In this document: piece by piece, positions 41,238 through 49,929 of the stretch
Layout: each line of letters opens with the position of its first letter
How positions within the stretch are numbered: position 1 is the stretch's first letter
Assembly (NCBI RefSeq): GCF_011927635.1
Contig: NZ_JAATJB010000003.1
Coordinates: 248,001 to 312,000, forward strand
Source of the DNA: Sphingomonas trueperi
GTDB taxonomy: Bacteria; Pseudomonadota; Alphaproteobacteria; Sphingomonadales; Sphingomonadaceae
Reading direction: 5' to 3'
Length of the DNA: 64,000 bases
Notes under the pieces: generated by a model
What the model saw: only the letters and a program-made list of their open reading frames with translations
What the model was told of the DNA's origin: nothing
The model's database searches: none
Made by a program: the position numbers and the translations under genes

Positions 41238-42021
41238 ATGCCGACGCCGCCACGGCGTCGCCAGCGGCGCGCCGATGGTCTATCCGGCGCGCTCGGGCGC
41301 GCCGATCTAGCTGCCGAATTCCTGCGAAGGAACCACACCTACCGCGCCGAACATGCGCAGATGCAGCAAAGCATCGCGAGCGGCGCCGTCGCGAGGAACA
41401 CCGCCGAGGCGGCATTCGCGCGGCGCTGGGGGTTGTCCTTTCGCGACGGCGCCGGATGACCTGTCGGAGCCGGTCGCCTGGCGCCCCGAACTGACCGCCG
41501 TCACGGTCATTCTGGACGCCGCACCGGAGGGATTTGAGGCAGCAGCCCCGGTCGATCCGCGCGCGCTGGGTGCGCTGCTTGCCGACCTCGCCGGGATCGA
41601 CGGACGCCATGTCATCGTCGCCGACGCTGCGGGCGAGCATCGGCTTTGGTTCCGCGCGCCGACGCCCGGTCAGCCGCTCGCCGCCGTCATCCCGCTCGAC
41701 AAGGATTTCATCACCCGCATCGCGAGCCTGCTGCGTTTCCACCGCCGGCTGCTCGGGCGAGCGCCAGGGCCACTGCCGCGCGGTTGGCCGCTCACCGCCT
41801 ATCGGCTTGTCCGGCTCGACCTGATGCTCTGCGCGCTCGACCTACGCGACTCCGGCGCGACCTACCGCGAGATCGCTGCCGAACTGGGCCGCGACGATGC
41901 GATCCGGCTATCGGCGAGCGACTGGAAGATGTCGGCCTCACGTTCGTTCGTCGTGCGCCTGGTCCGCGACGGCATCGCAATGATGAACGGCGACTATCGC
42001 AAGCTGCTCCGTATCCGCTGA
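41238..42021 (+). pseudogene. DUF2285 regulator gene with a frameshift
   Basis: The front part starts at ATG 41238 behind GGGAGG and reads LAAEFLRRNHTYRAEHAQMQQSIASG...ARRWGLSFRDGAG before a TGA at 41459. The rest, LSEPVAWRPELTAVTVILDAAPEGF...LTAYRLVRLDLMLCALDLRDSGATYREIAAELG, lies in another frame and ends at 42021. Intact relatives carry both parts in one chain of about 250 residues. The switch must occur near 41440..41455. It is a frameshift mutation, a sequencing error, or less likely a recoding site. Confidence 0.75.
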
Positions 42022-42149
42022 CAGATCTTTGCGGGCCTGCCCTGGCGGGGGTGGTCGCATCCGTGCAGCCGCACATCTTCATACCCCACCTGGCCGCCTC
42101 CCTTCTGACAATTACGCCTCCTGCCGCCACCGCCCGCAGGAGCCATCAT

Positions 42150-42416
42150 TTGTCCGATACGCCCACCAATTTGCCGCCCCGCTTCCTGCGAACGCCCGAA
42201 GCCGCGCGCTTTCTCGGCCTCTCGGGCCGGACCCTTGAGAAGCACCGCTATTTCGGCACCGGCCCGGCCTACCGCCGGATCGGCGGCCGCGTCGTCTATT
42301 CGGTCGATGACCTGCGCGCCTGGGCCGACATCGGCATCAAGCATTCGACCTCCGATCCGGGGCAGGACGATCTCATGCCGCGCGCGGACTCCGCCATCGC
42401 CCGGAGCCGGCGATGA
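42150..42416 (+). CDS. AlpA/excisionase-type HTH protein
   Basis: The 88-residue protein has a MerR-like winged HTH (RFLRTPEAARFLGLSGRTLEKHRYFGTGPAYRRIGGRVVYSVDDLRAWAD). The start is a TTG (42150) with AGGAG eight bases before it; no ATG fits. Such proteins regulate or direct excision in conjugative elements. Its stop overlaps the DUF2840 start by 4 bases, an unusual direct junction because repA and parA normally lie in between. Confidence 0.85.
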   Translation: MSDTPTNLPPRFLRTPEAARFLGLSGRTLEKHRYFGTGPAYRRIGGRVVYSVDDLRAWADIGIKHSTSDPGQDDLMPRADSAIARSRR

Positions 42417-42919
42417 ACGTCCCTCCGTCACCCATGCGCCACCGCCAGCCGTCCGATGACGACATGACCTGCGTCGAGCTGACGTGGATCGAAAAGCGGA
42501 TCGAGCACTGGATCAGGTTCGGCCGCGTCGCGGCGGACGAGATTGTCGACCGCCGACGCCGCATCGTCCGCTTTCGCCCCGGCGCGATCTTCGCTTTCGT
42601 CCGCTGGGCGGCGAACGACTACGGCACGGTCAGCTCGCGCATCGATATCGTGCGCGCGGTCGGCGCGGGCGAGGCGTTCACGACGCTGCCCTTCGTGCGG
42701 CCGGGCGGCGACATCCTGCTCAAGATCGAGGGTTGGCCGAAGGTCAGCCAAGTGCTCGCGGCGATCGACGCGACCGAGGCCGCGGGCGTCGATCCCTGCG
42801 ACGCCGCGCCCGACCATTGGCGGCACGTCGCCAACCGCATCGCCGCCGGACAAGCGCCGCGTCTCTACACGCTTGAGCGCCATCACGCCTGGCTGAAGCG
42901 CCGGGAGATCGAGGGATGA
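42413..42919 (+). CDS. DUF2840 protein
   Basis: The 168-residue protein (VELTWIEKRIEHWIRFGRVAADEIVDRRRRIVRFRPGAIFAFVRWAANDYGTVSSRIDIVRAV) is a standard DUF2840 member, found in Tn4371-like elements upstream of traF. Role unknown. Both ends overlap neighbours by 4 bases (ATGA), so translation is coupled across this operon. Confidence 0.93.
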   Translation: MNVPPSPMRHRQPSDDDMTCVELTWIEKRIEHWIRFGRVAADEIVDRRRRIVRFRPGAIFAFVRWAANDYGTVSSRIDIVRAVGAGEAFTTLPFVRPGGDILLKIEGWPKVSQVLAAIDATEAAGVDPCDAAPDHWRHVANRIAAGQAPRLYTLERHHAWLKRREIEG

Positions 42920-43485
42920 CGCGCCGCTTCTATGTCCGCGCCACTGTCGCTGCCGCAACCGGGTTCACGGCTGCTTTCGCTGCGATCGCCGCCATTCATC
43001 CCGTGCCGCGCGTGCTGTGGAACGCCAGCGCCAGCGCGCCGCTCGGGCTCTACCGGATCGAGCCCGAGCGCGACCCGCCGCCCGGCGCGCTGGTCGCCGT
43101 CACGCCGCCCCAGCGTCTCGCGCGCTGGATGGCCGAGCGCCATTACCTGGGCGAAGGCGTGCCGCTGCTGAAGCATGTCGCCGGCAAGGCAGGACAGCGC
43201 ATCTGCCGGCTGGGCGACAGCGTGAGCGTCGATCGGCGGCCCGTCGCTGTTGCGCGCAAGCGCGACCGGCTCGGCCGTCCACTGCCCGTCTGGCAGGGCT
43301 GTCGCACACTGGCGACCGGCGAACTGCTGCTGCTCAATCCTGCCGTCCCCGACAGCCTGGACGGCCGGTATTTCGGCTCGCTGCCGGCCTCAACCGTGAT
43401 CGGCCGCGCAATCCCGATCCTCACCCGCGATGCCCCCGGCGCGCCGCTGACGTGGCGCGGCTGGAGCCGTGAACCCCGCACCTAG
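42916..43485 (+). CDS. traF: S26-family conjugal peptidase, TraF-like
   Basis: The 189-residue protein has an N-terminal membrane anchor, then NASASAPLGLYRI (nucleophile Ser region) and GVPLLKHVAGKAGQRIC (general-base Lys), the Ser/Lys dyad of leader peptidases. TraF in IncP systems processes and cyclises the TrbC pilin. Here trbC lies further along the same strand. The start overlaps DUF2840 by 4 bases. Confidence 0.93.
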   Translation: MTRRFYVRATVAAATGFTAAFAAIAAIHPVPRVLWNASASAPLGLYRIEPERDPPPGALVAVTPPQRLARWMAERHYLGEGVPLLKHVAGKAGQRICRLGDSVSVDRRPVAVARKRDRLGRPLPVWQGCRTLATGELLLLNPAVPDSLDGRYFGSLPASTVIGRAIPILTRDAPGAPLTWRGWSREPRT

Positions 43486-43508
43486 CCGCCAACTGAAAGG
43501 ACCATCCC

Positions 43509-43844
43509 ATGCAAATCGGCATGTTCACCCGCACCCCCAAAGGTTTTCAGGGCCGGATCGAGACGATGACGCTCGACGTGGCGCTCCGCATCGTTCCGGC
43601 AGAGCCGCAGGACGGCGAGAACGCGCCCGACTGGCGTGTCCATCTTGGCAAGACCGACAATGGCCCGGAGGTGGGCGCAGGCTGGAACGAGACCGGCGAG
43701 CGCGCTGGCGACTACGTCTCGCTGCGCCTCGACGATCCCGGCTTCTCGCAGCCGATCCGCGCCGCGCTGTTTCGCATCGGCGATGAGGATAGCGCCTGGG
43801 CGCTGCGCTGGAACCGGCCGCAAAAGCGCCGCGAGGAGGATTGA
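43509..43844 (+). CDS. DUF736 protein (second copy)
   Basis: The 111-residue protein MQIGMFTRTPKGFQGRIETMTLDVALRIVPAE...PDWRVHLG...EVGAGWNETGERAGDYVSLRLDDPGF is a diverged paralogue of the DUF736 protein at 36064. It sits between traF and the transglycosylase, its usual location in Tn4371-like ICEs. A ribosome site AAAGGAC precedes it. Confidence 0.93.
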   Translation: MQIGMFTRTPKGFQGRIETMTLDVALRIVPAEPQDGENAPDWRVHLGKTDNGPEVGAGWNETGERAGDYVSLRLDDPGFSQPIRAALFRIGDEDSAWALRWNRPQKRREED

Positions 43845-43848
43845 AGCG

Positions 43849-44772
43849 GTGCGCGTCTCGATCATCCCCTGGTTCGCGGGAAAACCGTCTCATCCCTTCG
43901 TCCCGCTCGGTCGCGGGTCGGCCGGCGCGCGCAGCGAAGGTCAAGGGCGGTCAACGGCCGGCGCTCTGCGCGCACCCTTTACCGCAGCGAGCACGCTGGC
44001 AGGTTGGCGTAGAAGCGGAGTCGGATCGGCTCTGGCGCTGACGATCCTGCTGTTTTTGCCCGGCGTCGGGCCGGTCGCGGCATCGGCGCAGGATGTCTCC
44101 GCCGATCGCGCGCCGGCCCATCATCCCTATGCCGGATATGTCGCCGACGCCGCGCGGCGGTTCGGCATTCCCGAGGCGTGGATTTGGGCCGTGATGCGCG
44201 TCGAGAGCAACGGCGACGCGCGCGCGGTTTCGACGGCCGGCGCGATGGGGCTGATGCAGATCATGCCCGCGACTTGGGGCCGTCTGCGCGCACGCTACGG
44301 GTTCGGCGCCGACCCCTTCGACGTGCGCGACAACATCATGGCGGGGACGGCTTATCTGCGCGAGATGCACGACCGCTACGGCGATGCCACCGCGATGCTC
44401 GCAGCCTATAACGCCGGGACCGGACGCACCGACGATTACCTGTCGCGCGGCCGTCCACTGCCCGCTGAAACCCGCGCCTATCTCGGAAGGCTGGCGTCGA
44501 TCACGGGCGGGGGCGGCGATACTCGGCTTGCCGCCGCGTCGCTTCCCGATCCGTTGGCCTGGCGTCGCGCCGCGCTGTTCGTGCGCGTGGCGAGTGCGCA
44601 GGATGCGATGTCCGGCGTCCAGTCCGGTGGCGGGTTCACGGCGTCCGCATCGGCGCCTGAGCCGCCGTCTGTCAGCCCCGCGACCGACAGCTCGCAGGCC
44701 GTTCCGCAGCGTGAAGCTGCTCCGGCCGACACGCTGTTCGTTCCCCGCGCCCGCGCGGGCCGACCGCAATGA
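43849..44772 (+). CDS. Lytic transglycosylase (SLT domain)
   Basis: The 307-residue protein has a long basic N-region, a signal-type hydrophobic segment (ALALTILLFLPGVGPVAASAQ), an SLT domain with the catalytic Glu in MRVESNGDARAVSTAGAMGLMQIMPATW, and AAYNAGTGRTDDY. The C-terminal tail is Ser/Pro/Ala-rich. It would open peptidoglycan for the conjugation channel. The GTG start at 43849 follows GAGGAGG; the tail overlaps the next gene by 4 bases. Confidence 0.9.
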   Translation: MRVSIIPWFAGKPSHPFVPLGRGSAGARSEGQGRSTAGALRAPFTAASTLAGWRRSGVGSALALTILLFLPGVGPVAASAQDVSADRAPAHHPYAGYVADAARRFGIPEAWIWAVMRVESNGDARAVSTAGAMGLMQIMPATWGRLRARYGFGADPFDVRDNIMAGTAYLREMHDRYGDATAMLAAYNAGTGRTDDYLSRGRPLPAETRAYLGRLASITGGGGDTRLAAASLPDPLAWRRAALFVRVASAQDAMSGVQSGGGFTASASAPEPPSVSPATDSSQAVPQREAAPADTLFVPRARAGRPQ

Positions 44773-45014
44773 CCGGCGGCCTCCTTCGATCGTTTGCCCC
44801 CCTCGGTTTGAAGGGCGAAGGGGCAGGAAGAAGTCGGAGGGGACGAGGGCAAGATACAAGCCGCACCCCAAAATCGCTGAAAGCCCTTGTCTTTCAGCGA
44901 TTTGGCGCGGGTGCGTCGGTCGGCGAGCGTGCCGCTCGGAAGAAAAAGGCTAAGGATTTCAAAGGAAGTCGCAGTGCCACCGGCCAATCCGGCCGGAAAA
45001 CGGTGCTGCCGTGA
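44769..45014 (+). CDS. Hypothetical basic protein coupled to the relaxase gene
   Basis: The 81-residue product is Arg/Lys/Gly-rich (GAGRSRRGRGQDTSRTPKSLKAL, RAARKKKAKDFKGSRS) without a known domain. Both ends overlap neighbours by 4 bases (ATGA with the transglycosylase, GTGA with the relaxase), which favours real translation. However, it spans a perfect inverted repeat, so it may instead be a leader whose translation controls relaxase expression. Could be a small DNA-binding accessory protein. Confidence 0.5.
   Translation: MTGGLLRSFAPLGLKGEGAGRSRRGRGQDTSRTPKSLKALVFQRFGAGASVGERAARKKKAKDFKGSRSATGQSGRKTVLP
44871..44903. repeat. Perfect 13-bp inverted repeat before the relaxase gene
   Basis: AAATCGCTGAAAG and CTTTCAGCGATTT are exact inverse copies separated by seven bases. 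The hairpin lies 107 bases before the relaxase start. It has no T run, so it is not a simple terminator. Position and symmetry fit a relaxase or regulator binding site, possibly oriT-related, or an mRNA stem. Confidence 0.7.
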
Positions 45015-46774
45015 GCGAGGACGGCGAGTTCCGCATCCGGCCGGGCAAGGTCCGGCGTAGCGTATCGGCCTCGCGCAACGCGCGCGGCCTGGTGGCCGAG
45101 GTGCTGCGCGCCGCCGCCAAGTCGGGCATGGGCCGTCGCCACGGCTGGTCCGCCACCGCCCGGCGGGGGCAATCGAATTTCGGCCGGGGCCGGACCGCGT
45201 TTGCGCGCAGCCGTCTGTTCGCCCCGAGCCGGCGGGTCGCCGTCAAGGTGCTGCCGGTTGTCCAGCGCGGGCGGATGGCGCCGCTCTCCGCGCATCTGGC
45301 TTACCTCAAGCGTGAGGGTGTCACCCGCGAGGGATCGCCGGCCCATATGTTCGGTGCCGACACCGATCGCGCCGATGATCGCGCCTTCGCCGAGCGATGC
45401 AAGGATGACCGGCATCATTTCAGGATCATCGTCTCGCCCGAAGACGCGACCGAGCTTTCGGACCTGCGCGAATATACCCGCGATCTCGTCCGCCAGATGG
45501 AAGTCGATCTCGGCACCCGGCTTGAATGGGTGGCGGTCGATCACTGGAACACCGACAACCCGCATGTCCATCTGCTGGTGCGCGGCGTGGACGACCAGGG
45601 CGCGGACCTGCGCATGTCCCGCGAATACATCAGCCACAACCTGCGTTCGCGTGCCGAGGAATTGGCGTTCGCGGAGTTGGGGCCGAAGCCCGAGCACGAG
45701 ATCGAGCGCGGGCTGGAACGCGAGGTGACGGCGGAGCGCTGGACCCGGCTCGATACCGAGATCGGGCGTTCCGCCGACGAGCTGGGCATCATCGACTTAC
45801 GGCCCGACCGGGCCGGCCCCGACGATCCGCGCATCCGGCGCCTGATGGTCGGCCGCCTCCAGCATCTCGAAACGATGGGCCTCGCGACGGAGGCCGAACC
45901 TGGCCAGTGGGCGATGGCGCCGGATGCGCAAGCCAGGCTGCGCGAGCTGGGCACGCGCGGCGACATCATCCGCACGATGGGCAAGGCCCTTCAGGACCAT
46001 GGCCAGCAGCGCCCGCTCGACAGCTACGAGATCGTGAGCGCCACGCCCGCCCGCCCGATCGTCGGCCGACTACTCGACAAGGGACTGCACGACGAGGTTG
46101 CCGGCACCGCCTATGCCGTGATCGACGGCACGGACGGGCGCACTCACCATGTCCGCTTCCCCGGCCTTGAAGCGCTGGAGCACAGTGCGCCGATCGGCGG
46201 CATCGTCGAGCTGCGCGCCATAAGCCGGCCGAACGCGCCGGCGCCGACGCTGGTCCTCGCCACCCGTTCCGATCTCGATCTCACCGCCCAGGCGGGGGCG
46301 CGGGGCGCGACGTGGCTCGATCATCGGCTGATCGAGCGCGGTGCCGGCATTGCTGACGCGGGCTTCGGCGCGGAGGTGAAACGGGCGATGGACAGTCGTG
46401 CCGATCATCTGGTCCGCGAGGGGCTGGCCCGTCGCTACGGCGAGCGCATCGTGTTCGAGCGTGGTCTGCTCGATACGCTCCGCCGCCGTGAACTGGACGC
46501 GGCGGGCGCCGAGATCGCCGGCAGGACCGGGCGCACATACCGGCCGGTCGCGACAGGCGTGAAGGTGGCGGGGGAATACCGCCAGCGCCTGACGCTCGCT
46601 TCCGGCCGCTTCGCCATGATCGAGAGCCTTGGTGGTGATGGGGGCCTCGGGTTCAGCCTCGTGCCCTGGTCGCCGGGCCTCGAACGACAGCTTGGGCGTC
46701 AGGTCGCGGGCGTCGTGCGCGACGGGGGCGGCATCGACTGGTCGCTCGGCCGCAAGCGCGGCCTCGGTCTCTAG
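45011..46774 (+). CDS. Relaxase, VirD2-like with DUF3363
   Basis: The 587-residue protein has an N-terminal basic region, a relaxase domain (AVKVLPVVQRGRMAPLSAHLAYLKREG, HHFRIIVSPEDA, WVAVDHWNTDNPHVHLLVRG with the HxH metal motif) and a long DUF3363 C-terminus. It should nick the ICE at oriT and lead the strand into the channel. The start is GTG at 45011, coupled to the small gene before it. TraG follows after 17 bases. Confidence 0.93.
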   Translation: MSEDGEFRIRPGKVRRSVSASRNARGLVAEVLRAAAKSGMGRRHGWSATARRGQSNFGRGRTAFARSRLFAPSRRVAVKVLPVVQRGRMAPLSAHLAYLKREGVTREGSPAHMFGADTDRADDRAFAERCKDDRHHFRIIVSPEDATELSDLREYTRDLVRQMEVDLGTRLEWVAVDHWNTDNPHVHLLVRGVDDQGADLRMSREYISHNLRSRAEELAFAELGPKPEHEIERGLEREVTAERWTRLDTEIGRSADELGIIDLRPDRAGPDDPRIRRLMVGRLQHLETMGLATEAEPGQWAMAPDAQARLRELGTRGDIIRTMGKALQDHGQQRPLDSYEIVSATPARPIVGRLLDKGLHDEVAGTAYAVIDGTDGRTHHVRFPGLEALEHSAPIGGIVELRAISRPNAPAPTLVLATRSDLDLTAQAGARGATWLDHRLIERGAGIADAGFGAEVKRAMDSRADHLVREGLARRYGERIVFERGLLDTLRRRELDAAGAEIAGRTGRTYRPVATGVKVAGEYRQRLTLASGRFAMIESLGGDGGLGFSLVPWSPGLERQLGRQVAGVVRDGGGIDWSLGRKRGLGL

Positions 46775-46791
46775 CTTTGAAAGGAGTCGTT

Positions 46792-48774
46792 ATGCCTGCC
46801 ACCAAAATCCTTTGGGGCCAGATCGCCGCGGTGTTCCTGATCGTGCTGGTCTCGATCTGGAGCGCGACGCAATGGACGGCGGCCGCGCTCGCCTGGCAGC
46901 CCGAACTCGGCCGGCCATGGTTCATGGTGCTGGGGTATCCGGTCTATCTGCCACCGGCTTTCTTCTGGTGGTGGTTCGCCTTCGATGCTTATGCGCCGAC
47001 GATCTTCGAGAAGGGGGCGCTGATCGCCGCCTCCGGCAGTTTCGTCGCGATCATCGTCGCCATCACCATGTCAGTCTGGCGCGCGCGCGAGGCGAAGAAT
47101 GCCGAGACCTACGGTTCGGCCCGCTGGGCGACGCTGCGCGAGATCAGGACCGCCGGGCTGCTGGGTGAGGATGGCGTGATGCTGGGCAAGCTCGGCATCC
47201 ATTATCTGCGCCATGACGGCCCCGAGCATGTGCTGTGCTTCGCGCCGACCCGCAGCGGCAAGGGCGTCGGCCTTGTCGTGCCCTCGTTGCTGACCTGGCC
47301 GGGCTCGGCGATCGTCCACGACATCAAGGGGGAGAACTGGACGCTCACCGCCGGGTTTCGGTCGCAGCACGGTCGGGTGCTGCTGTTCGATCCCACCAAC
47401 GCAGGTTCCGCCGCCTACAATCCGCTGCTGGAGGTGCGGCGCGGCGAGTGGGAGGTGCGCGACGTGCAGAACGTCGCCGACGTGCTGGTCGACCCGGAAG
47501 GGTCGTTGGAGAAGCGAAATCACTGGGAGAAGACCAGCCATGCGCTGCTGGTCGGCGCGATCCTCCACGTCCTCTACGCCGAGCCCGACAAGACGCTGGC
47601 GGGCGTCGCCGCCTTCCTCTCCGATCCGGGCCGCACGATCGAGCAGACACTGGCCGCGATGATGGCGACGCCACATCTCGGCGAGGCGGGCGTTCATCCC
47701 GTGATCGCCAGCGCCGCGCGCGAACTGCTCAACAAGAGCGACAACGAACGCTCAGGCGTGCTGTCCACCGCCATGTCGTTCCTCGGCCTTTATCGCGATC
47801 CGGTGGTGGCCGCCGTCACCCGCACTTGCCAGTGGCGCATAGCGGATCTTGTCAAAGGCGACCGGCCGGTGACGCTCTTCCTCGTCGTGCCGCCGAGCGA
47901 CATCAGCCGGACCAAGCCGCTTATCCGCCTGATCCTCAACCAGATCGGCCGCAGGCTCACCGAGGAACTGAACCCGAAGGGCAACCGCCATCGCGTGCTG
48001 CTTATGCTCGACGAGTTTCCGGCACTCGGCAGGCTCGACTTCTTCGAAAGCGCGCTGGCATTCATGGCGGGCTACGGGCTCAAGGCGTTCCTGATCGCGC
48101 AGTCGCTCAACCAGATCGAGAAAGCCTACGGCCCGAACAACGCGATCCTCGACAACTGCCATGTCCGCGTCAGCTTCGCCACGAATGACGAGCGGACCGC
48201 CAAGCGGGTTTCGGATGCGCTCGGCACCGCGACCGAGATGCGGGCGATGAAGAACTATGCAGGGCATCGCCTCTCGCCGTGGCTCGGACATCTCATGGTA
48301 TCGCGCTCCGAGACGGCCCGCCAGCTTCTCACCCCCGGAGAGGTCATGCAGCTTCCACCGGACGACGAGATCGTCATGGTCGCAGGTGTCCATCCGGTGC
48401 GGGCCAAGAAGGCGCGCTATTATCAGGATGCGCGGTTCATGGCGCGGATCACGCCGCCGCCGGAGCCGGAACCTTCGGCGCCGCGCGCAGACGACTGGAC
48501 CGGCCGCGTCGCGCAGGCCGACGAACAGGCGCTCGCCCGCATCGCCCGCGAACAGGAGGATGCCGCCAATGGCGGGCTGCGGCGTGAACCCGAGCTGCCC
48601 GATCATGTCGCCATCGTGAAGGAAACGACCGACACGCGGTCGCCCGCGCAGGAGTTCTCGGTCGTCGATGACGAGCCGGAGGATGCGGCGCGGCAGGCGG
48701 CCGCCCGACGCCAGCAGATGCGCGGGATTGCACGCCAGGCGTCGCTCGATCCCGGTGATGGCCTCGATCTGTAG
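46792..48774 (+). CDS. traG: Type IV coupling protein TraG/VirD4
   Basis: The 660-residue protein has three N-terminal hydrophobic segments, Walker A in FAPTRSGKGVGLVVPS near residue 150, and Walker B in LLMLDEFPALGRLDFF near 405. It brings the relaxase–DNA complex to the trb channel. AAGGAG stands six bases before the ATG at 46792. Confidence 0.96.
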   Translation: MPATKILWGQIAAVFLIVLVSIWSATQWTAAALAWQPELGRPWFMVLGYPVYLPPAFFWWWFAFDAYAPTIFEKGALIAASGSFVAIIVAITMSVWRAREAKNAETYGSARWATLREIRTAGLLGEDGVMLGKLGIHYLRHDGPEHVLCFAPTRSGKGVGLVVPSLLTWPGSAIVHDIKGENWTLTAGFRSQHGRVLLFDPTNAGSAAYNPLLEVRRGEWEVRDVQNVADVLVDPEGSLEKRNHWEKTSHALLVGAILHVLYAEPDKTLAGVAAFLSDPGRTIEQTLAAMMATPHLGEAGVHPVIASAARELLNKSDNERSGVLSTAMSFLGLYRDPVVAAVTRTCQWRIADLVKGDRPVTLFLVVPPSDISRTKPLIRLILNQIGRRLTEELNPKGNRHRVLLMLDEFPALGRLDFFESALAFMAGYGLKAFLIAQSLNQIEKAYGPNNAILDNCHVRVSFATNDERTAKRVSDALGTATEMRAMKNYAGHRLSPWLGHLMVSRSETARQLLTPGEVMQLPPDDEIVMVAGVHPVRAKKARYYQDARFMARITPPPEPEPSAPRADDWTGRVAQADEQALARIAREQEDAANGGLRREPELPDHVAIVKETTDTRSPAQEFSVVDDEPEDAARQAAARRQQMRGIARQASLDPGDGLDL

Positions 48775-48783
48775 GAGCGAACG

Positions 48784-49212
48784 ATGCGCGTGAGGCTCAA
48801 CGTCTATTTCCCGCCGGAGCTGGCCCGTCAGGTGGACGAACTGGCGATCCGGCGGCGCATCTCGCGCTCGGCGATCGTCGAAGCGGCGGTGGCGTCGTAT
48901 CTGTCGCCGGATGGGTCCGACCGGCTCGAAGCCGCCTTCGCGCGCCGGCTCGATCGGCTGACCCGTCAGGTCCAGCGGCTCGAACGCAATACCGGCCTTG
49001 CCACCGAGGCATTGGCGCTATTCGTGCGCTTCTGGCTGTCGGTCACACCGCCGCTTCCCGACGAGGATCAGGCGGCCGCCCAGGTGAAAGGGCGCAAACG
49101 CTACGAGGGGTTCGTCGAGACGCTCGGGCGACGTTACGCCAGCGGCAAGAGTCTGCTCGACGAGATCGGCGAGGATGTCGAGCGAGGGAGTGACAAGGAG
49201 ACCGCCCTATAA
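48784..49212 (+). CDS. CopG/RHH-family protein
   Basis: The 142-residue protein has an N-terminal ribbon-helix-helix (MRVRLNVYFPPELARQVDELAIRRRISRSAIVEAAVASYL) and a C-terminal helical part. It lies between traG and the trb region, the common place in Tn4371-like elements, and probably regulates the transfer genes. It begins nine bases after traG ends. Confidence 0.9.
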   Translation: MRVRLNVYFPPELARQVDELAIRRRISRSAIVEAAVASYLSPDGSDRLEAAFARRLDRLTRQVQRLERNTGLATEALALFVRFWLSVTPPLPDEDQAAAQVKGRKRYEGFVETLGRRYASGKSLLDEIGEDVERGSDKETAL

Positions 49213-49224
49213 TGCCGGCCGAAT

Positions 49225-49680
49225 ATGGCGATAAGTCGGGACCGTCGAGACGGAGCCGGAGCGATCGACTATGGCGTCCCGATGGCAGACGTCGATTCCG
49301 GGACTGACGCAAGACAACGCCGAGCAGAGGCTCTGGCGATGCGCCGCTCGGGCATGACCCTGCGGGAAATCGGCGAGACATTAGGCGTGAGCGCGAGCCG
49401 GGCGGGGCAGCTCGTTCATAATGCGGTTCGTGACGAGCCTTGCAGGCTTTCGCCAACGTCGCCCGTGGAGACGAAAATTAAGGCTTCCACCAAGATCAGC
49501 GATCTTCCGTGGAGCTGGCGCACCTACAATGTGCTCATGAACTGCGGCTTCCACACCGTAAGCGACTTCCTGCGCTCCGATCGTGCTGAGTTCGAGCGCG
49601 AAATGCTGAGCGTGCCGAACTGCAATCGTCGGTCTTGGGAGGAAATCGCGTCGATCCTGGACCGGATCGAATCCGACTGA
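49225..49680 (+). CDS. Regulator with sigma-4-like HTH fused to RNA polymerase alpha-CTD-like domain
   Basis: The product (151 residues; 132 if it starts at ATG 49282, MADVDSG) has two domains. Residues about 33-66 read AEALAMRRSGMTLREIGETLGVSASRAGQLV, like sigma-70 region 4.2. Residues about 92-147 (KISDLPWSWRTYNVLMNCGFHTVSDFL...LSVPNCNRRSWEEIASIL) match the alpha-subunit C-terminal domain, including the R..N, PN and S..EI positions that contact DNA. It is directly before the trb operon, so it may activate it. The start is uncertain; the combination is unusual. Confidence 0.8.
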   Translation: MAISRDRRDGAGAIDYGVPMADVDSGTDARQRRAEALAMRRSGMTLREIGETLGVSASRAGQLVHNAVRDEPCRLSPTSPVETKIKASTKISDLPWSWRTYNVLMNCGFHTVSDFLRSDRAEFEREMLSVPNCNRRSWEEIASILDRIESD

Positions 49681-49804
49681 AGCGGTCATGTGACGTGAAC
49701 GCCGACTCGAAGGCTGGAAGCCTCGCTCGGCATCCCTGTCGGCTGAAATTGAGCGCCATCGTGACGATTGGAGTTCTGGCCGGGCGACCTTGATTCCGCC
49801 TTCG

Positions 49805-49847
49805 ACACTTATCTGCCGCCGCCTCTACTACGCCTCGACATAAGTGT
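49805..49847. promoter_or_regulatory. Inverted repeat in the trb operon leader
   Basis: ACACTTAT at 49805..49812 and ATAAGTGT at 49840..49847 are exact inverse copies with 27 bases between them, in the 249-base gap between the alpha-CTD-like regulator and trbB. It may be a two-site operator for that regulator or the CopG protein. No -35/-10 pair can be assigned with confidence. Confidence 0.45.
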
Positions 49848-49929
49848 TGCTCCCACTGCTTTTGCGGTTCTCTTGATGTGCCCCTGAGGTCGAGCGGCGG
49901 TTCGCTCGGCTCAAATCAGGGGCCGTTGC

